From Cryomorpha sp963836915 (GTDB lineage: Bacteria; Bacteroidota; Bacteroidia; Flavobacteriales_D; Cryomorphaceae), in the NCBI GenBank assembly GCA_963836915.1, contig CAWILH010000002.1:1612001-1676000 (forward strand): a stretch of 64,000 nt of DNA, read 5' to 3'. Below, piece by piece: positions 1 to 8,434 of the stretch. The notes below the pieces were generated by a model. It made no database searches. It was not told the origin of the DNA and saw nothing but the letters and a program-made list of their open reading frames with translations. The number at the start of each line of letters is the position of its first letter. The stretch's first letter is position 1. Position numbers and translations under genes: made by a program.

Positions 1-1668
1 CTGGCGCACCGATTGGGGCTGTATGCCATAAAGACTGAGCTTGAAGACCTGGCGCTCAAATATACCGAGCCCGAAGCGTACAAGGATATTACCAATAAGC
101 TGAAGAAAGGGCAGGCGGTAAGAACGCGTTTCATAAACCGGTTTACACTTCCCATACGCAGGGCACTTGATGCAGAAGGCTTCAAGTATGAAATCAAAAG
201 CCGCCCCAAGTCGATCTACAGTATTTTTAATAAAATTCACAAAAAGGGAATCCCCTTTGAGGAGATATACGACCTTTTTGCCATCCGCATCATCTTGGAC
301 ACCAAGCCAGATAATGAGAAACCCGAAGCCTGGAAGGTCTATTCCATAGTCACCGATTTTTATCAGCCCAACCCTGATCGACTGCGCGACTGGGTCTCGA
401 CCCCAAAAGCCAACGGGTATGAATCACTGCACACTACCGTAATGAGCCCTACTGGCAAATGGGTAGAAGTGCAGATAAGAACCATCCGGATGGATGAAGT
501 GGCCGAGATGGGCTATGCTGCGCATTGGAAATACAAAGACTCGCAAGGTGCCGAAGCCAGCAGCCTGGATCAATGGCTAGCGCGTATACGGGAAATGCTG
601 GACTCGACCAATTCCGGAGCAGTCGACTTCATAGATGACTTTAAATTGAATCTCTTCAGTGATGAAATCTTTGTATTCACCCCTGAAGGAGATTTAAAAA
701 GCTTGCCCACGGGAGCCACTGCGCTCGACTTTGCATTTGAAATCCACAGTCAAGTAGGTGAAGCCTGCATAGGCGCCAAAGTAAACCAGCGGCTGGTGCC
801 ATTGAGCCATCAGCTTAAAAGCGGCGACCAGATAGAGATCCTGACGTCGAAGAAGCAGAAAGCCAAGGAAGATTGGCTTGGCTATGTGATAACGGGAAAG
901 GCCAAATCAAAAATCAAAGCTGCCCTCAAAGAAGAGCAGAAGAAGGTGGCCAGTCTTGGCAAGGAGATGGTGCAACGAAAATTTAAAAGTATCGGAGCCG
1001 AGTTTAACAGTAAAAACGTAGCCGCCCTGGAGCAATTTTATGGCTATAAGGGAGCCTTGGAGCTCTACCACGACATTGCCAAAGGAAAAATCCTGCTCAA
1101 AAAACTAAAGGGGCATACCGTAGAGAACAATATGCTCAGTTTCGGCCGCGAGACTGAACCCACAGAGTCGCCCGCGGAAAACACCACATCAACCAAAAAG
1201 CATAGCGATGATACGCTCATAATAGCCGATGATGAGAAAGATGTGCCCTATAAACTCTCGCCATGCTGTAATCCCATTCCAGGCGATGACGTGTTTGGCT
1301 TCGTGACCATAGGCGATGGAATCAAGATACACCGCACCAACTGTCCCAACGCGGTGCAACTGCGATCAAACTATGCCTACCGCGTGATACGTGCCAAATG
1401 GCAGAGCCAGAAGGATAAAGAATTCATAGCCCACGTCTATTTTAAGGGGATAGATGACATAGGACTCGTACAAAACATCACCCATACCATAAGCAGTGAT
1501 CTCAACGTCAATATGAAATCAATAGGTTTTGAAAGCAACGACGGTGTATTCGACGGGCGTGTAAGTGTCTATGTTTACGATACAGACCATTTGAAAAACC
1601 TGATGAACAAACTCCAAATGGTGGAAGGCGTGCTTACCGTGCAGCGGGGCGACATGCCCCAAGGCTGA
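1..1668 (+). CDS. RelA/SpoT-family (p)ppGpp synthetase, 5' end outside the window
   Basis: Stringent-response enzyme that makes, and in bifunctional forms also degrades, (p)ppGpp in the cytoplasm. The frame is open from base 1, and the first residues (LAHRLGLYAIKTELEDLA) match the end of the HD hydrolase domain, so the gene starts upstream and about 555 residues are visible. The synthetase domain covers roughly residues 50-180 and includes YESLHTTV. A TGS domain follows at about 220-285 (DEIFVFTPEGDL). A Cys/His-rich segment (LSPCCNPIPGDD, then IHRTNCPNA) lies near 420-450, and an ACT/RRM domain closes the protein. Whether the hydrolase is active cannot be judged because the HD motif is off-window. 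fur lies 66 bp downstream with its own promoter. Confidence 0.95.
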   Translation: MAHRLGLYAIKTELEDLALKYTEPEAYKDITNKLKKGQAVRTRFINRFTLPIRRALDAEGFKYEIKSRPKSIYSIFNKIHKKGIPFEEIYDLFAIRIILDTKPDNEKPEAWKVYSIVTDFYQPNPDRLRDWVSTPKANGYESLHTTVMSPTGKWVEVQIRTIRMDEVAEMGYAAHWKYKDSQGAEASSLDQWLARIREMLDSTNSGAVDFIDDFKLNLFSDEIFVFTPEGDLKSLPTGATALDFAFEIHSQVGEACIGAKVNQRLVPLSHQLKSGDQIEILTSKKQKAKEDWLGYVITGKAKSKIKAALKEEQKKVASLGKEMVQRKFKSIGAEFNSKNVAALEQFYGYKGALELYHDIAKGKILLKKLKGHTVENNMLSFGRETEPTESPAENTTSTKKHSDDTLIIADDEKDVPYKLSPCCNPIPGDDVFGFVTIGDGIKIHRTNCPNAVQLRSNYAYRVIRAKWQSQKDKEFIAHVYFKGIDDIGLVQNITHTISSDLNVNMKSIGFESNDGVFDGRVSVYVYDTDHLKNLMNKLQMVEGVLTVQRGDMPQG

Positions 1669-1685
1669 GATAAGCGCCACAATGA

Positions 1686-1716
1686 TTGATAGATCGCCCG
1701 ATTTAACCTACTTTTG
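1686..1716 (+). promoter_or_regulatory. Bacteroidota-type promoter for fur
   Basis: TACTTTTG at 1709-1716 fits the Bacteroidota -7 consensus TAnnTTTG. A TTG at 1686-1688 lies 20 bp upstream, as expected for the -33 element. The box ends 18 nt before the GTG start of the Fur-family gene, so the leader would be short. Confidence 0.6.
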
Positions 1717-1734
1717 TTTACTTAAAATCCTTAA

Positions 1735-2217
1735 GTGTCTACAATAGATCTCCAAGAAAAAGTAAAACAAATCTTCTCGGCTTACCTCGAGCAAAACGGC
1801 CACCGGAAGACCCCGGAGCGCTTTGCCATCTTAAACGAAATCTACGCCTATGAAGGCCATTTTGACATAGAGTCACTCTACATCAAGATGAAGAATAAAA
1901 ACTACCGCGTAAGCCGCGCAACACTTTATAATACCATAGACCTTCTGTTGGCCTGTAATTTAGTGCGCAAGCATCAGTTTGGGAAGAACCTGGCGCAGTT
2001 CGAAAAATCGCATGAGTATAAACAGCATGACCATGTGATATGCACCGACACCGGCGAGGTACTGGAGTTTTGCGACCCTCGGATAGAGACCATAAAGAAA
2101 ACGATTGAAGAAATTTTTGACGTAAAGGTTATGCATCATAGTTTGTACTTTTACGCCGTAAAAAATAACAGCGGGAAAGCTGTAAACAACGAAGAATTAA
2201 AAACGATCAACTCCTAG
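1735..2217 (+). CDS. Fur-family transcriptional regulator
   Basis: Metal-responsive DNA-binding repressor of 160 residues, normal for the family. The winged-helix domain fills the first half (HRKTPERFAILNEIY, then VSRATLYNTIDLLL as recognition region). The dimerisation/metal domain carries HDHVIC. The first CxxC of classical Fur is incomplete (ICTDTG instead of CxxCG) and the C-terminal CxxC pair is absent, so the structural zinc site is missing. The start is GTG; no ATG lies nearby in frame. It sits between relA/spoT and a STAS gene 4 bp downstream, so fur-STAS-purA may be co-transcribed. Fur, Zur and PerR cannot be separated from sequence alone. Confidence 0.9.
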   Translation: MSTIDLQEKVKQIFSAYLEQNGHRKTPERFAILNEIYAYEGHFDIESLYIKMKNKNYRVSRATLYNTIDLLLACNLVRKHQFGKNLAQFEKSHEYKQHDHVICTDTGEVLEFCDPRIETIKKTIEEIFDVKVMHHSLYFYAVKNNSGKAVNNEELKTINS

Positions 2218-2221
2218 TCTC

Positions 2222-2575
2222 ATGGCATTTTCTTATTCCCTCGATAAAAGTAAAGATGTGGCAGTGCTCACTATGAGCGGAAGGCTTGTAGATAAGGTAG
2301 AAGCAATAGAGATAAGCGTAGAAGTAGAAGAAGAGCTGGGCGAAGGCACCAACCGTTTTATTATCGATCTCGCTAAGCTTGAGTATATGAACAGCACAGG
2401 GCTCAATATATTGATCAACCTGATGAACAAGACGCGCAATGAAGGGGGGGAAGCCGTCGTATCTGGAGCCCAACCACGCATTATGTCGCTCTTTGAAGTG
2501 ACTAAACTCAACTCGGTCTTTACCATTAAAAATAGCAGGGAAGAAGCAGAAAGCTATTTCTCTGAATTGCAATAA
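2222..2575 (+). CDS. STAS-domain anti-sigma factor antagonist (SpoIIAA-like)
   Basis: Small cytoplasmic STAS protein of 117 residues. By family analogy it binds an anti-sigma or partner-switching kinase and is controlled by phosphorylation of a conserved Ser. The motif around that site is visible as YMNSTGL near residue 60, preceded by FIIDLAKLE. The gene lies 4 bp after fur and 9 bp before purA, all on the plus strand. No partner kinase or phosphatase gene is present in the window, so the sigma factor it affects is unknown. Confidence 0.88.
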   Translation: MAFSYSLDKSKDVAVLTMSGRLVDKVEAIEISVEVEEELGEGTNRFIIDLAKLEYMNSTGLNILINLMNKTRNEGGEAVVSGAQPRIMSLFEVTKLNSVFTIKNSREEAESYFSELQ

Positions 2576-2584
2576 AAGCTTTAC

Positions 2585-3870
2585 ATGAGTACAAAAGTCG
2601 ACGTACTTCTCGGCCTGCAATGGGGTGACGAGGGAAAGGGAAAAATAGTGGATGTGCTTACTCCGCAGTACGATGCCATAGCCCGCTTCCAGGGTGGCCC
2701 AATGCCGGACATACCTTGGAATTTAACGGGATCAAACACGTACTCCACACCATTCCTTCGGGGATTTTTCATGCCGACAAAAAGAATATCGTGGGCAATG
2801 GGGTGGTCATTGACCCCATCATCTTCAAGCGGGAGGTCGAAGCTCTTGAGAAAATGGGCGTAGACGTAAGATCGCGTCTCTTCATTTCCCGTAAGGCGCA
2901 CCTTATACTTCCTACCCACTGTGTGCTCGACTCGGCCAATGAAGCTGAGAAAGGAAAAAAGAAAATAGGCTCTACCCTGAAGGGAATAGGCCCGACCTAT
3001 ATGGACAAGACCGGCAGGAACGGATTGCGCATTGGTGATTTGTTCCTGAGCGATTTCCAAGCGCGATATGATCAGCTCAAAGCCAAGCATGAGCGGATTT
3101 TAGAGCAGTTTGACTTTGAGTACGACACCACCGAGAAGGAGAAGGCTTGGTTTTCAGGAATTGAAAAAATCAAGGAGCTCACGATCATCGATTCAGAGCA
3201 GTTCATAAACAAGGAGATGAACCGCGGCCATAAGATTCTTGCCGAAGGCGCTCAAGGTAGCCTGCTGGACATTGATTTCGGCAGCTATCCCTTTGTGACG
3301 TCCAGCAATACGGTTTCGGCCGGAGCCTGCACAGGCCTTGGGGTGGCACCCAATAAAATCGGTGAGGTGATCGGAATATTCAAAGCGTATTGCACCCGTG
3401 TGGGGAGCGGCCCCTTCCCTACCGAACTGCTTGATGAAGTAGGTGAACAGATCCGCAAGGAAGGAAACGAGTTTGGTGCCACCACCGGTAGGCCACGTCG
3501 CTGCGGATGGATTGACCTGCCCGCTTTGCGCTACGCTATCATGATCAATGGCGTGACCCAGCTCAATATGACCAAGGCCGATGTACTTTCTATTTTCGAT
3601 GAGATCAAAGTCTGTACGCATTATTCGATCGATGGTGAGCAAGTAGACAGCCTTCCCTATGACATTAGTGGAAGCAATTTAAAGCCGGTTTTTGAAAGTC
3701 TGGCAGGTTGGAAAACCGATCTCACCGGGCTCAGCGATGAACAGGACTTTCCCGCAGAGCTGAGTGCCTACATCGCTTACCTTGAGGAAAAACTTGAATC
3801 GCCGATAACCATTGTTTCAGTAGGTCCAGATAGAAGCCAGACCATCCATCGCAAGGCTGTGGCCGTCTGA
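2585..3870 (+). CDS. purA: Adenylosuccinate synthetase, broken by a one-base homopolymer deletion
   Basis: Catalyses GTP-dependent ligation of IMP and aspartate, the first step from IMP to AMP. The N-terminal signature LLGLQWGDEGKGK is at residues 8-20. The frame is lost near 2698-2702: after FQGGP the sequence should read NAGHTLEFNG, and adding one A to the AA at 2701-2702 restores this. The remainder (TGRPRRCGWIDLPALRYA and the C-terminus) is intact to the TGA at 3868, giving a normal length of about 428 residues. Because the gene is a core purine gene and the change is in a short homopolymer, a sequencing error is likelier than a real pseudogene. Confidence 0.93.
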
Positions 3871-3905
3871 CATTACTGGCACTTTATTTGGTTAAGGCGA
3901 GCCCT

Positions 3906-5471
3906 ATGCGAAAACTAGCTTCCGCGACCATTGGGTTCTTAGTACTCGTTGCCACATCCGATCTATATGCACAGGGCAATCAAATAGAGCTGCTCGGCAG
4001 CCGCGTATTAAAATTTGACAAGAAGCTTGGCGTAGATGCCCAGCGCCTGATAGGCAACGTGAGCTTCAGCCATCAAGGAGCACTGATGTACTGCGACAGC
4101 GCCTATCTTTATAATTCAAGCAATAGCCTGGACGCCTTTGGCAATGTGCGTGTAGTGCAGGCTGATACGCTTACGCTAAATAGTGATAAACTTTATTATG
4201 ACGGCAATACCCAATACTTAAAAGTACGCGACCATGTAGTGCTCCGCGACCGAGAGATGACGCTAAAAACGCATACGCTCGACTACGATAGGAAGACCGA
4301 GACCGCCGTGTTCTATGACCGTGGAGTCATAACCTCAACCAAAAATCAAAACAGGCTGGTGGCCTGCGAAGGTATTTATGCATCGCGTATCGAATTTTTC
4401 TATTTCCGCCACAGCGTAGCCCTCACCAATCCCAAATACTTGGTAGAAACCGATACACTGAACTATGCCAACAATACCGAAATAGCTTATTTTGAAGGTC
4501 CTACCTTTATATTTTCCGAAGAGAATACCATCTATTGTGAAAACGGATGGTATGACACGAAGAAGGATATCTCACAATTTAATGAAAATGCATACTTGAA
4601 CAATGGCGAACAAGTGCTGCGCGGCGACAGCCTCTGGTACTCCCGAAATGTAGGTATTGGAAAAGCCTATCTCAACGTATCAATCATAGATACCACCGAC
4701 CGGCTCAATATATACGGCGATTACGGAGAATATCTGGAAAAAAAAGGTAAAACCATGATTACCGGACATGCAGAAATGGTGCAATACGATGCCATCGACT
4801 CCTTGTTTATGCACGCCGATACCTTATTGGCCGTGAAAGACAGTTTGATCGGCGATCGGGTATTTGCCTACCACAGGGCCAAGTTTTTCAGAAAAGACCT
4901 TCAGGGAGCCGCCGATTCAATCGTTTTTGCCCAAGCGGATAGTTTGATATATATGTATAAGGAGCCCGTGCTATGGGCGCAAGATCTACAGATCACAGGA
5001 GATACCATCCAATTGAAAACAGCGGATGGTGGCGTGCAAAATCTATATGTTTTTGAGCATGCCTTTATGGCAAATAGAATAGACGATATAAAATACAACC
5101 AGATAAAGGGCAAGCGGCTTACCGGCTATTTCCGTGATAATGATCTCTATAAAGTTTTTATTAAGGGCAATGGTCAATCCATGTATTACGCCAGCGAAGA
5201 AAAGCGCGTGGCGGCCGACTCGCTGGCTCTGGCTGCGGACAGTCTTGCGGGCGATTCTGTGCTGGTCAATTATATCGGTGTGAATAAGGCCATCTGCAGC
5301 AACATCGCCATCTATCTGGCCAATAATAAGGTAGAGCGGATCATGTTTCTTAAACAACCCGATGGCGCTTTCCTTCCGCTCGACCAGTTTCCTAAAGAAG
5401 AAGCCTTCTTTGAAGGTTTTATGTGGGATGAAGAACGAAGGCCAAAAGATAGGGATGGGATTTTTGAGTAA
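3906..5471 (+). CDS. OstA-like protein (LptA/OstA superfamily), exported
   Basis: Protein of about 521 residues with a Sec signal peptide (MRKLASATIGFLVLVATS, cleavage after YAQ). The body is a run of beta-rich OstA/LptA-type repeats, seen as recurring phrases such as GNVSF, DSAYLY, FGNVRV, DTLTLNSDKLYYDG and RVVLRD. OstA-like proteins of Bacteroidota are thought to take part in lipopolysaccharide transport through the periplasm. An in-frame TTG exists at 3888, but the ATG at 3906 gives the correct signal peptide and was chosen. It starts 35 bp after purA. The last 60 residues are charged and less repeat-like. Confidence 0.85.
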   Translation: MRKLASATIGFLVLVATSDLYAQGNQIELLGSRVLKFDKKLGVDAQRLIGNVSFSHQGALMYCDSAYLYNSSNSLDAFGNVRVVQADTLTLNSDKLYYDGNTQYLKVRDHVVLRDREMTLKTHTLDYDRKTETAVFYDRGVITSTKNQNRLVACEGIYASRIEFFYFRHSVALTNPKYLVETDTLNYANNTEIAYFEGPTFIFSEENTIYCENGWYDTKKDISQFNENAYLNNGEQVLRGDSLWYSRNVGIGKAYLNVSIIDTTDRLNIYGDYGEYLEKKGKTMITGHAEMVQYDAIDSLFMHADTLLAVKDSLIGDRVFAYHRAKFFRKDLQGAADSIVFAQADSLIYMYKEPVLWAQDLQITGDTIQLKTADGGVQNLYVFEHAFMANRIDDIKYNQIKGKRLTGYFRDNDLYKVFIKGNGQSMYYASEEKRVAADSLALAADSLAGDSVLVNYIGVNKAICSNIAIYLANNKVERIMFLKQPDGAFLPLDQFPKEEAFFEGFMWDEERRPKDRDGIFE

Positions 5472-5669
5472 TTGCTCGAGAGATGTGCAGCTCCGCAGGG
5501 TATAGACCCTGCGGCACTTAATGCTTAAAATCTTCAATTAAACGACTAAACCAAATATAGGCCACAGGGTCGATACCCCGCGGAACCATAGCACCACCCA
5601 GCAGCAATAAGAAGAACCCTACGCGCTACATCCAAATAACCGGGGAAAGCAAAAGCCTGGAGAGAATCT
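5472..5669. repeat. Intergenic inverted pair of GC-rich palindromes (REP/BIME-like), copy 1
   Basis: CCGCAGGGT-ATAG-ACCCTGCGG at 5493-5514 is a perfect 9-bp-arm hairpin. A degenerate partner (CCACAGGGT..ACCCCGCGG) lies at 5562-5583, with an AT-rich spacer of about 47 bp. The same pair recurs at 6751-6843. No gene is seen in this stretch. The first hairpin lies just after the OstA-like stop codon and could also act as a terminator, though it has no T-run. Confidence 0.75.
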
Positions 5670-5990
5670 TCAGCGGGTGGGATGGTCGGACAGATACTCA
5701 TAAAAACTAATTCCAACTCTTTCAATATGTTCAATCAAGTCTGGGTTTTCTATTTTTTGGTAAATGGACAAGTCGATCTTATAGGGTAAAAGTAAGTCAT
5801 CAATTTCCGTTTCTATTTCAAAAAGCTGTGATAATGTGATTCTTTTACCTTTTAAAGTAAGGTCAATATCAGAATCGTTTCTATAATTCCCTTTAGCACG
5901 AGAACCATAAAGGACAGCTGTCTCAATTTCAGAATGTTTTGAGAATACTTTATTAATTGCTTCTATATCTTCTGCCTCTAATCCGTACAT
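5670..5990 (-). CDS. MNT-type nucleotidyltransferase antitoxin (MntA-like)
   Basis: Minimal nucleotidyltransferase of 106 residues. GSRAKGNYRNDSDID at about 29-43 is an exact GSx10DxD motif, the nucleotide- and metal-binding signature of MNT antitoxins. Established work on HEPN/MNT pairs shows that the MNT enzyme silences the HEPN RNase by adding AMP to a tyrosine in its RX4HXY motif. The partner here (5990-6481) has exactly that motif. The two genes share one base in TAATG, so they are translationally coupled with the toxin first. AT-rich composition relative to neighbours fits horizontal acquisition. Confidence 0.9.
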   Translation of the reverse strand: MYGLEAEDIEAINKVFSKHSEIETAVLYGSRAKGNYRNDSDIDLTLKGKRITLSQLFEIETEIDDLLLPYKIDLSIYQKIENPDLIEHIERVGISFYEYLSDHPTR

Positions 5991-6481
5991 TATTCTGCTT
6001 CAAAAAGATTTTCTTGTATTCCGCTTCTCTTTTCTTCCATTACCGTTTGAAAAGCAATAAATACAGGTTGATATTCAGCCATTATTTTAGTGAATATCTC
6101 ATTAGCTGTTTCCTCATTATACGTATGAGACGTTTTATTTCGACTTACTAGCATTTCCATCCACACTTTTCCTTCTGAAATTATGTGTAGCTGTAAAGCT
6201 TCTCTTGTGGCATCTCTAGAGCCACCAATAGCTGTATTACCTTGGTAAATGGCATAATCTTTCATAACATTCCAAGCTAATTCGTGCGTGTATTCGAAGC
6301 TTTGAATCAATCCTTGTTTTATAATGTCATTTAAGATGTAACCTAAGTTCTCCTTTTCTCCGGAATTACCATCATCTGAAAAATTATGGTTTATGTACTC
6401 GATAGCATCATTTAATTTTGCTAATGCTTTATTATAATTGCTAAAGCGTTGAATCCAACGGATATCTTCTGTATTTTCCAT
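5990..6481 (-). CDS. HEPN-domain RNase toxin (HI0074-type nucleotidyltransferase-substrate-binding protein)
   Basis: All-helical HEPN protein of 163 residues. RNKTSHTY at about residues 130-137 is the full RX4HXY catalytic motif of HEPN RNases, so the protein is predicted to cleave RNA when not modified. The central QSFEYTHELAWNVMKDY matches the HI0074 family. It is the upstream partner of the MNT gene at 5670-5990, overlapping by one base. A TATCTTTG promoter box lies 50-60 bp upstream on the same strand. No substrate can be named; tRNA is the known target of some HEPN toxins. Confidence 0.9.
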   Translation of the reverse strand: MENTEDIRWIQRFSNYNKALAKLNDAIEYINHNFSDDGNSGEKENLGYILNDIIKQGLIQSFEYTHELAWNVMKDYAIYQGNTAIGGSRDATREALQLHIISEGKVWMEMLVSRNKTSHTYNEETANEIFTKIMAEYQPVFIAFQTVMEEKRSGIQENLFEAE

Positions 6482-6529
6482 TAGTCTATTTTCATTTTAA
6501 AAAGATTTGCTAAGTGCTTGACAAAAATT

Positions 6530-6537
6530 CAAAGATA
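6530..6537 (-). promoter_or_regulatory. -7 promoter box for HEPN/MNT operon
   Basis: Read on the minus strand this is TATCTTTG, a perfect TAnnTTTG match about 50 bp before the HEPN start. No clear TTG is seen at the -33 distance, so support is from one element only. Confidence 0.45.
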
Positions 6538-6686
6538 TCTACTTTGTTCTTATCCTTAGGGTTCAGCAGGCAGCCCGCTAGGAATGTCAGTCCATATTTG
6601 AAGAGCCTTTTTGCTTATCGCCCATGTTTTTTAATCTGTATTGGTTTGCTGTTCTCGTGCAGGTAGATTCCTATTTATAGCACCAG

Positions 6687-6843
6687 CCGCGTGGGTATCG
6701 ACCCGGTGGAACCAAAAATAGTAAATCCCTAACGGTGACAGCCTACAGTTCCGCAGGGTATCGACCCTGCGGCACTTTATGCTAAAATGAACTTCAAAGA
6801 AACGACCTAACCTAATTTTGGCCGCAGGGTCGATACCCAGCGG
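6687..6843. repeat. GC-rich palindrome cluster, copy 2 of the REP-like pair
   Basis: Perfect palindrome CCGCAGGGT-ATCG-ACCCTGCGG at 6751-6772 (the last loop base can be counted in the arm). A nearly perfect one (CCGCAGGGT..ACCCAGCGG) is at 6822-6843, and a degenerate one (CCGCGTGGGT..) at 6687-6709. The order palindrome, GCACTT, AT-rich spacer, GGCC-palindrome, GGAACCAT matches copy 1 at 5493-5583. Apart from these palindromes and the HEPN promoter, the 6482-7080 intergenic stretch shows no gene. Confidence 0.75.
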
Positions 6844-7080
6844 AACCATTGCCAGTAAATCCCTACGTTGACAGCTCCGAATGGGTGTTCAAAACGGCCT
6901 AAAGTGAGCTGGGATACTGGAGGGTAGTTGATCATATCTGCAAGGGTTTATGCAACAATATTGGGAAAACCCTTTACTTGAGCCAATTTCCGAGAATGCA
7001 CTTATAATTATATTCAACTGATTATCAACATGCATGTCTTGATTTTACCAAAAGTCGGTAGACCCCAATTACACAAATCA

Positions 7081-7343
7081 TGACTAAAGATTTTGGAACC
7101 CGATTAAAAGAAGTGCGCGAAGAAAAAGGCTTAAAGCGCGAAGTGCTGGCCGATCAGATTGGCACTTCTGCAGCCATTATCGGACGTTACGAGCGCAGCG
7201 AAAGAACACCTTCGGTTGATATTGCCAAAAAATAGCTGAAGCTCTGGGCGTTTTGCTCGATTATCTCGTGGGCGATACCACGGTTTTGGTAAAGGATAAA
7301 AAAATGATCTACCGGCTGGAAGTACTACAGCACGTCAACAGGT
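7081..7343 (+). pseudogene. XRE-family HTH regulator, N-terminal part only, interrupted by RHS DNA
   Basis: The ATG at 7081 opens a typical Cro/C1 helix-turn-helix (FGTRLKEVREEKGLKREVLA, then IIGRYERSERTPS). The frame stops at TAG within AAAAAATAG near 7230. One extra A there continues it into IAEALGVLLDYLVGDTT and KDKKMIYRLEVLQ. From about 7343 the DNA becomes a minus-strand RHS fragment, so the C-terminal helix is lost. A matching XRE tail is found at 10485-10574, on the far side of an RHS tip cassette. This suggests that the cassette was inserted into, or recombined across, an XRE gene. Confidence 0.75.
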
Positions 7344-7627
7344 GGCCTTTCATAACGCGTTTCGCCGAGATTGTCATAGTTCTGTTCTTCCACTGCCGCC
7401 CATACTTCTTCAAGCGTGGCCAAGAACTCTTGGGTCTTTATGGCATCTTCTTCTGAGATCACTGCTCTCACATTTTCAAGATAGTCTTTGATGAAATAAT
7501 CGTAGACAAATTCAGGACTACTGTCTTCCGTTGGGCTCAAATCTGGCCTTATCACTCCTTCGGGATGGTAGATCATATTAAGTCTGCTCTTGTCGTTTGC
7601 ACTATATTGGCCATCGAAATGATTCAT
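7344..7627 (-). pseudogene. Remnant of a fourth RHS tip module
   Basis: On the minus strand the DNA encodes MIYHPEGVIRPD, FVYDYFIKDYLENVRAV and EQNYDNLGETRYERP, collinear with the first quarter of the tip modules at 8431, 10981 and 14260. Similarity ends at RYERP (about 7343), where the XRE fragment begins. The upstream end is replaced by unrelated residues (MNHFDGQYSANDK). About 90 codons survive, with no RHS core and no toxin tip, so this is debris of an earlier module. Confidence 0.8.
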
Positions 7628-7714
7628 GTGTCCTTATTCTTCACCTACAAGAAATTTTCCAAATTTTGTTGCTTGATGTCGACGTCAAGTGTTTGGCGGA
7701 GCTAAACCATTCAT

Positions 7715-8434
7715 CTAGAGAAAAGTTGACAAATTAAGCGCCATATGCAAAAACACTACATAAACAAATCCAATAGCCATTCTTCCGCTATTGAATACGA
7801 GTCCGGAGATAAAATAAGACAAAAAAAACAGTGCTTTCAAAATATGGGAATACTCTGTAAAATAAAGCGATTGAAACAATAAATGTAAAACTCCAAAGAG
7901 AATTGCAGAACCAAAATAAATGAATTGAAAATTTGTACGAGCAAAATTGATTAATTGTATAGACACTGAAGACCGACTTAAAATAGGTACTTTGAGTAAA
8001 ATAAAAATTTTAAGAAATAAAAAAACACTTATGACAACGAAAAAAAGAAAATGATTTGCAATTTCGTTTCCTAGAAAAGAAAGCATCCCTGCACTTAAGA
8101 AAAAAGCATAACTTAATGAAAATGAAATAAGAATATGCGTTTTTTTTAAACTCAATAACAATCGAAACGAAAGTTCTTCTATTATTGGAAAAATACAACC
8201 AACAAGAAATACAAAAAACCAAGTAAGTGAATAATTTAAGCCAATGCGCTTTTCAGAGTATTCTTCATTGACCCCTAAAATAATAGAGAATAAATAAGTG
8301 GACAAATTAGCAAGAAATATTGTTAAAATTGAGTAGATAAGATGAGTTGATATTTTAGTCGTTCTCTGATCGCGACCACTAAATAAATCTATCAAATATT
8401 TCCTGTAGGATACGAAAATCTGTAATTTAGTCAC
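7715..8434 (-). CDS. CPBP-family (CAAX protease/Abi) membrane protein, putative immunity protein for RHS tip 1
   Basis: Polytopic membrane protein of 239 residues with about 6-7 hydrophobic segments. All three CPBP motifs are visible: EELSFR (EExxxR), FGVLH (FxxxH) and HMALN (HxxxN), so the metal site looks complete. CPBP proteins include CAAX-type proteases and known bacteriocin self-immunity proteins. The GTG start overlaps the stop of the RHS tip gene by 4 bp (GTGA), the usual coupling of toxin and immunity genes. It is markedly more AT-rich than the RHS core beside it. An immunity role is inferred from position. Residue-level toxin contact cannot be seen. Confidence 0.82.
   Translation of the reverse strand: MTKLQIFVSYRKYLIDLFSGRDQRTTKISTHLIYSILTIFLANLSTYLFSIILGVNEEYSEKRIGLNYSLTWFFVFLVGCIFPIIEELSFRLLLSLKKTHILISFSLSYAFFLSAGMLSFLGNEIANHFLFFVVISVFLFLKIFILLKVPILSRSSVSIQLINFARTNFQFIYFGSAILFGVLHLLFQSLYFTEYSHILKALFFLSYFISGLVFNSGRMAIGFVYVVFLHMALNLSTFL

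Noticed and set aside
2581..3642. Minus-strand ORFs of up to 169 codons opposite purA
   Set aside because: Shadow frames of a clear purA gene; no start context or domain.
6631..6849. ORF of 72 codons containing IKCRRVDTLRN
   Set aside because: It is a translation of the palindrome element, and the same peptide appears wherever the palindrome occurs.
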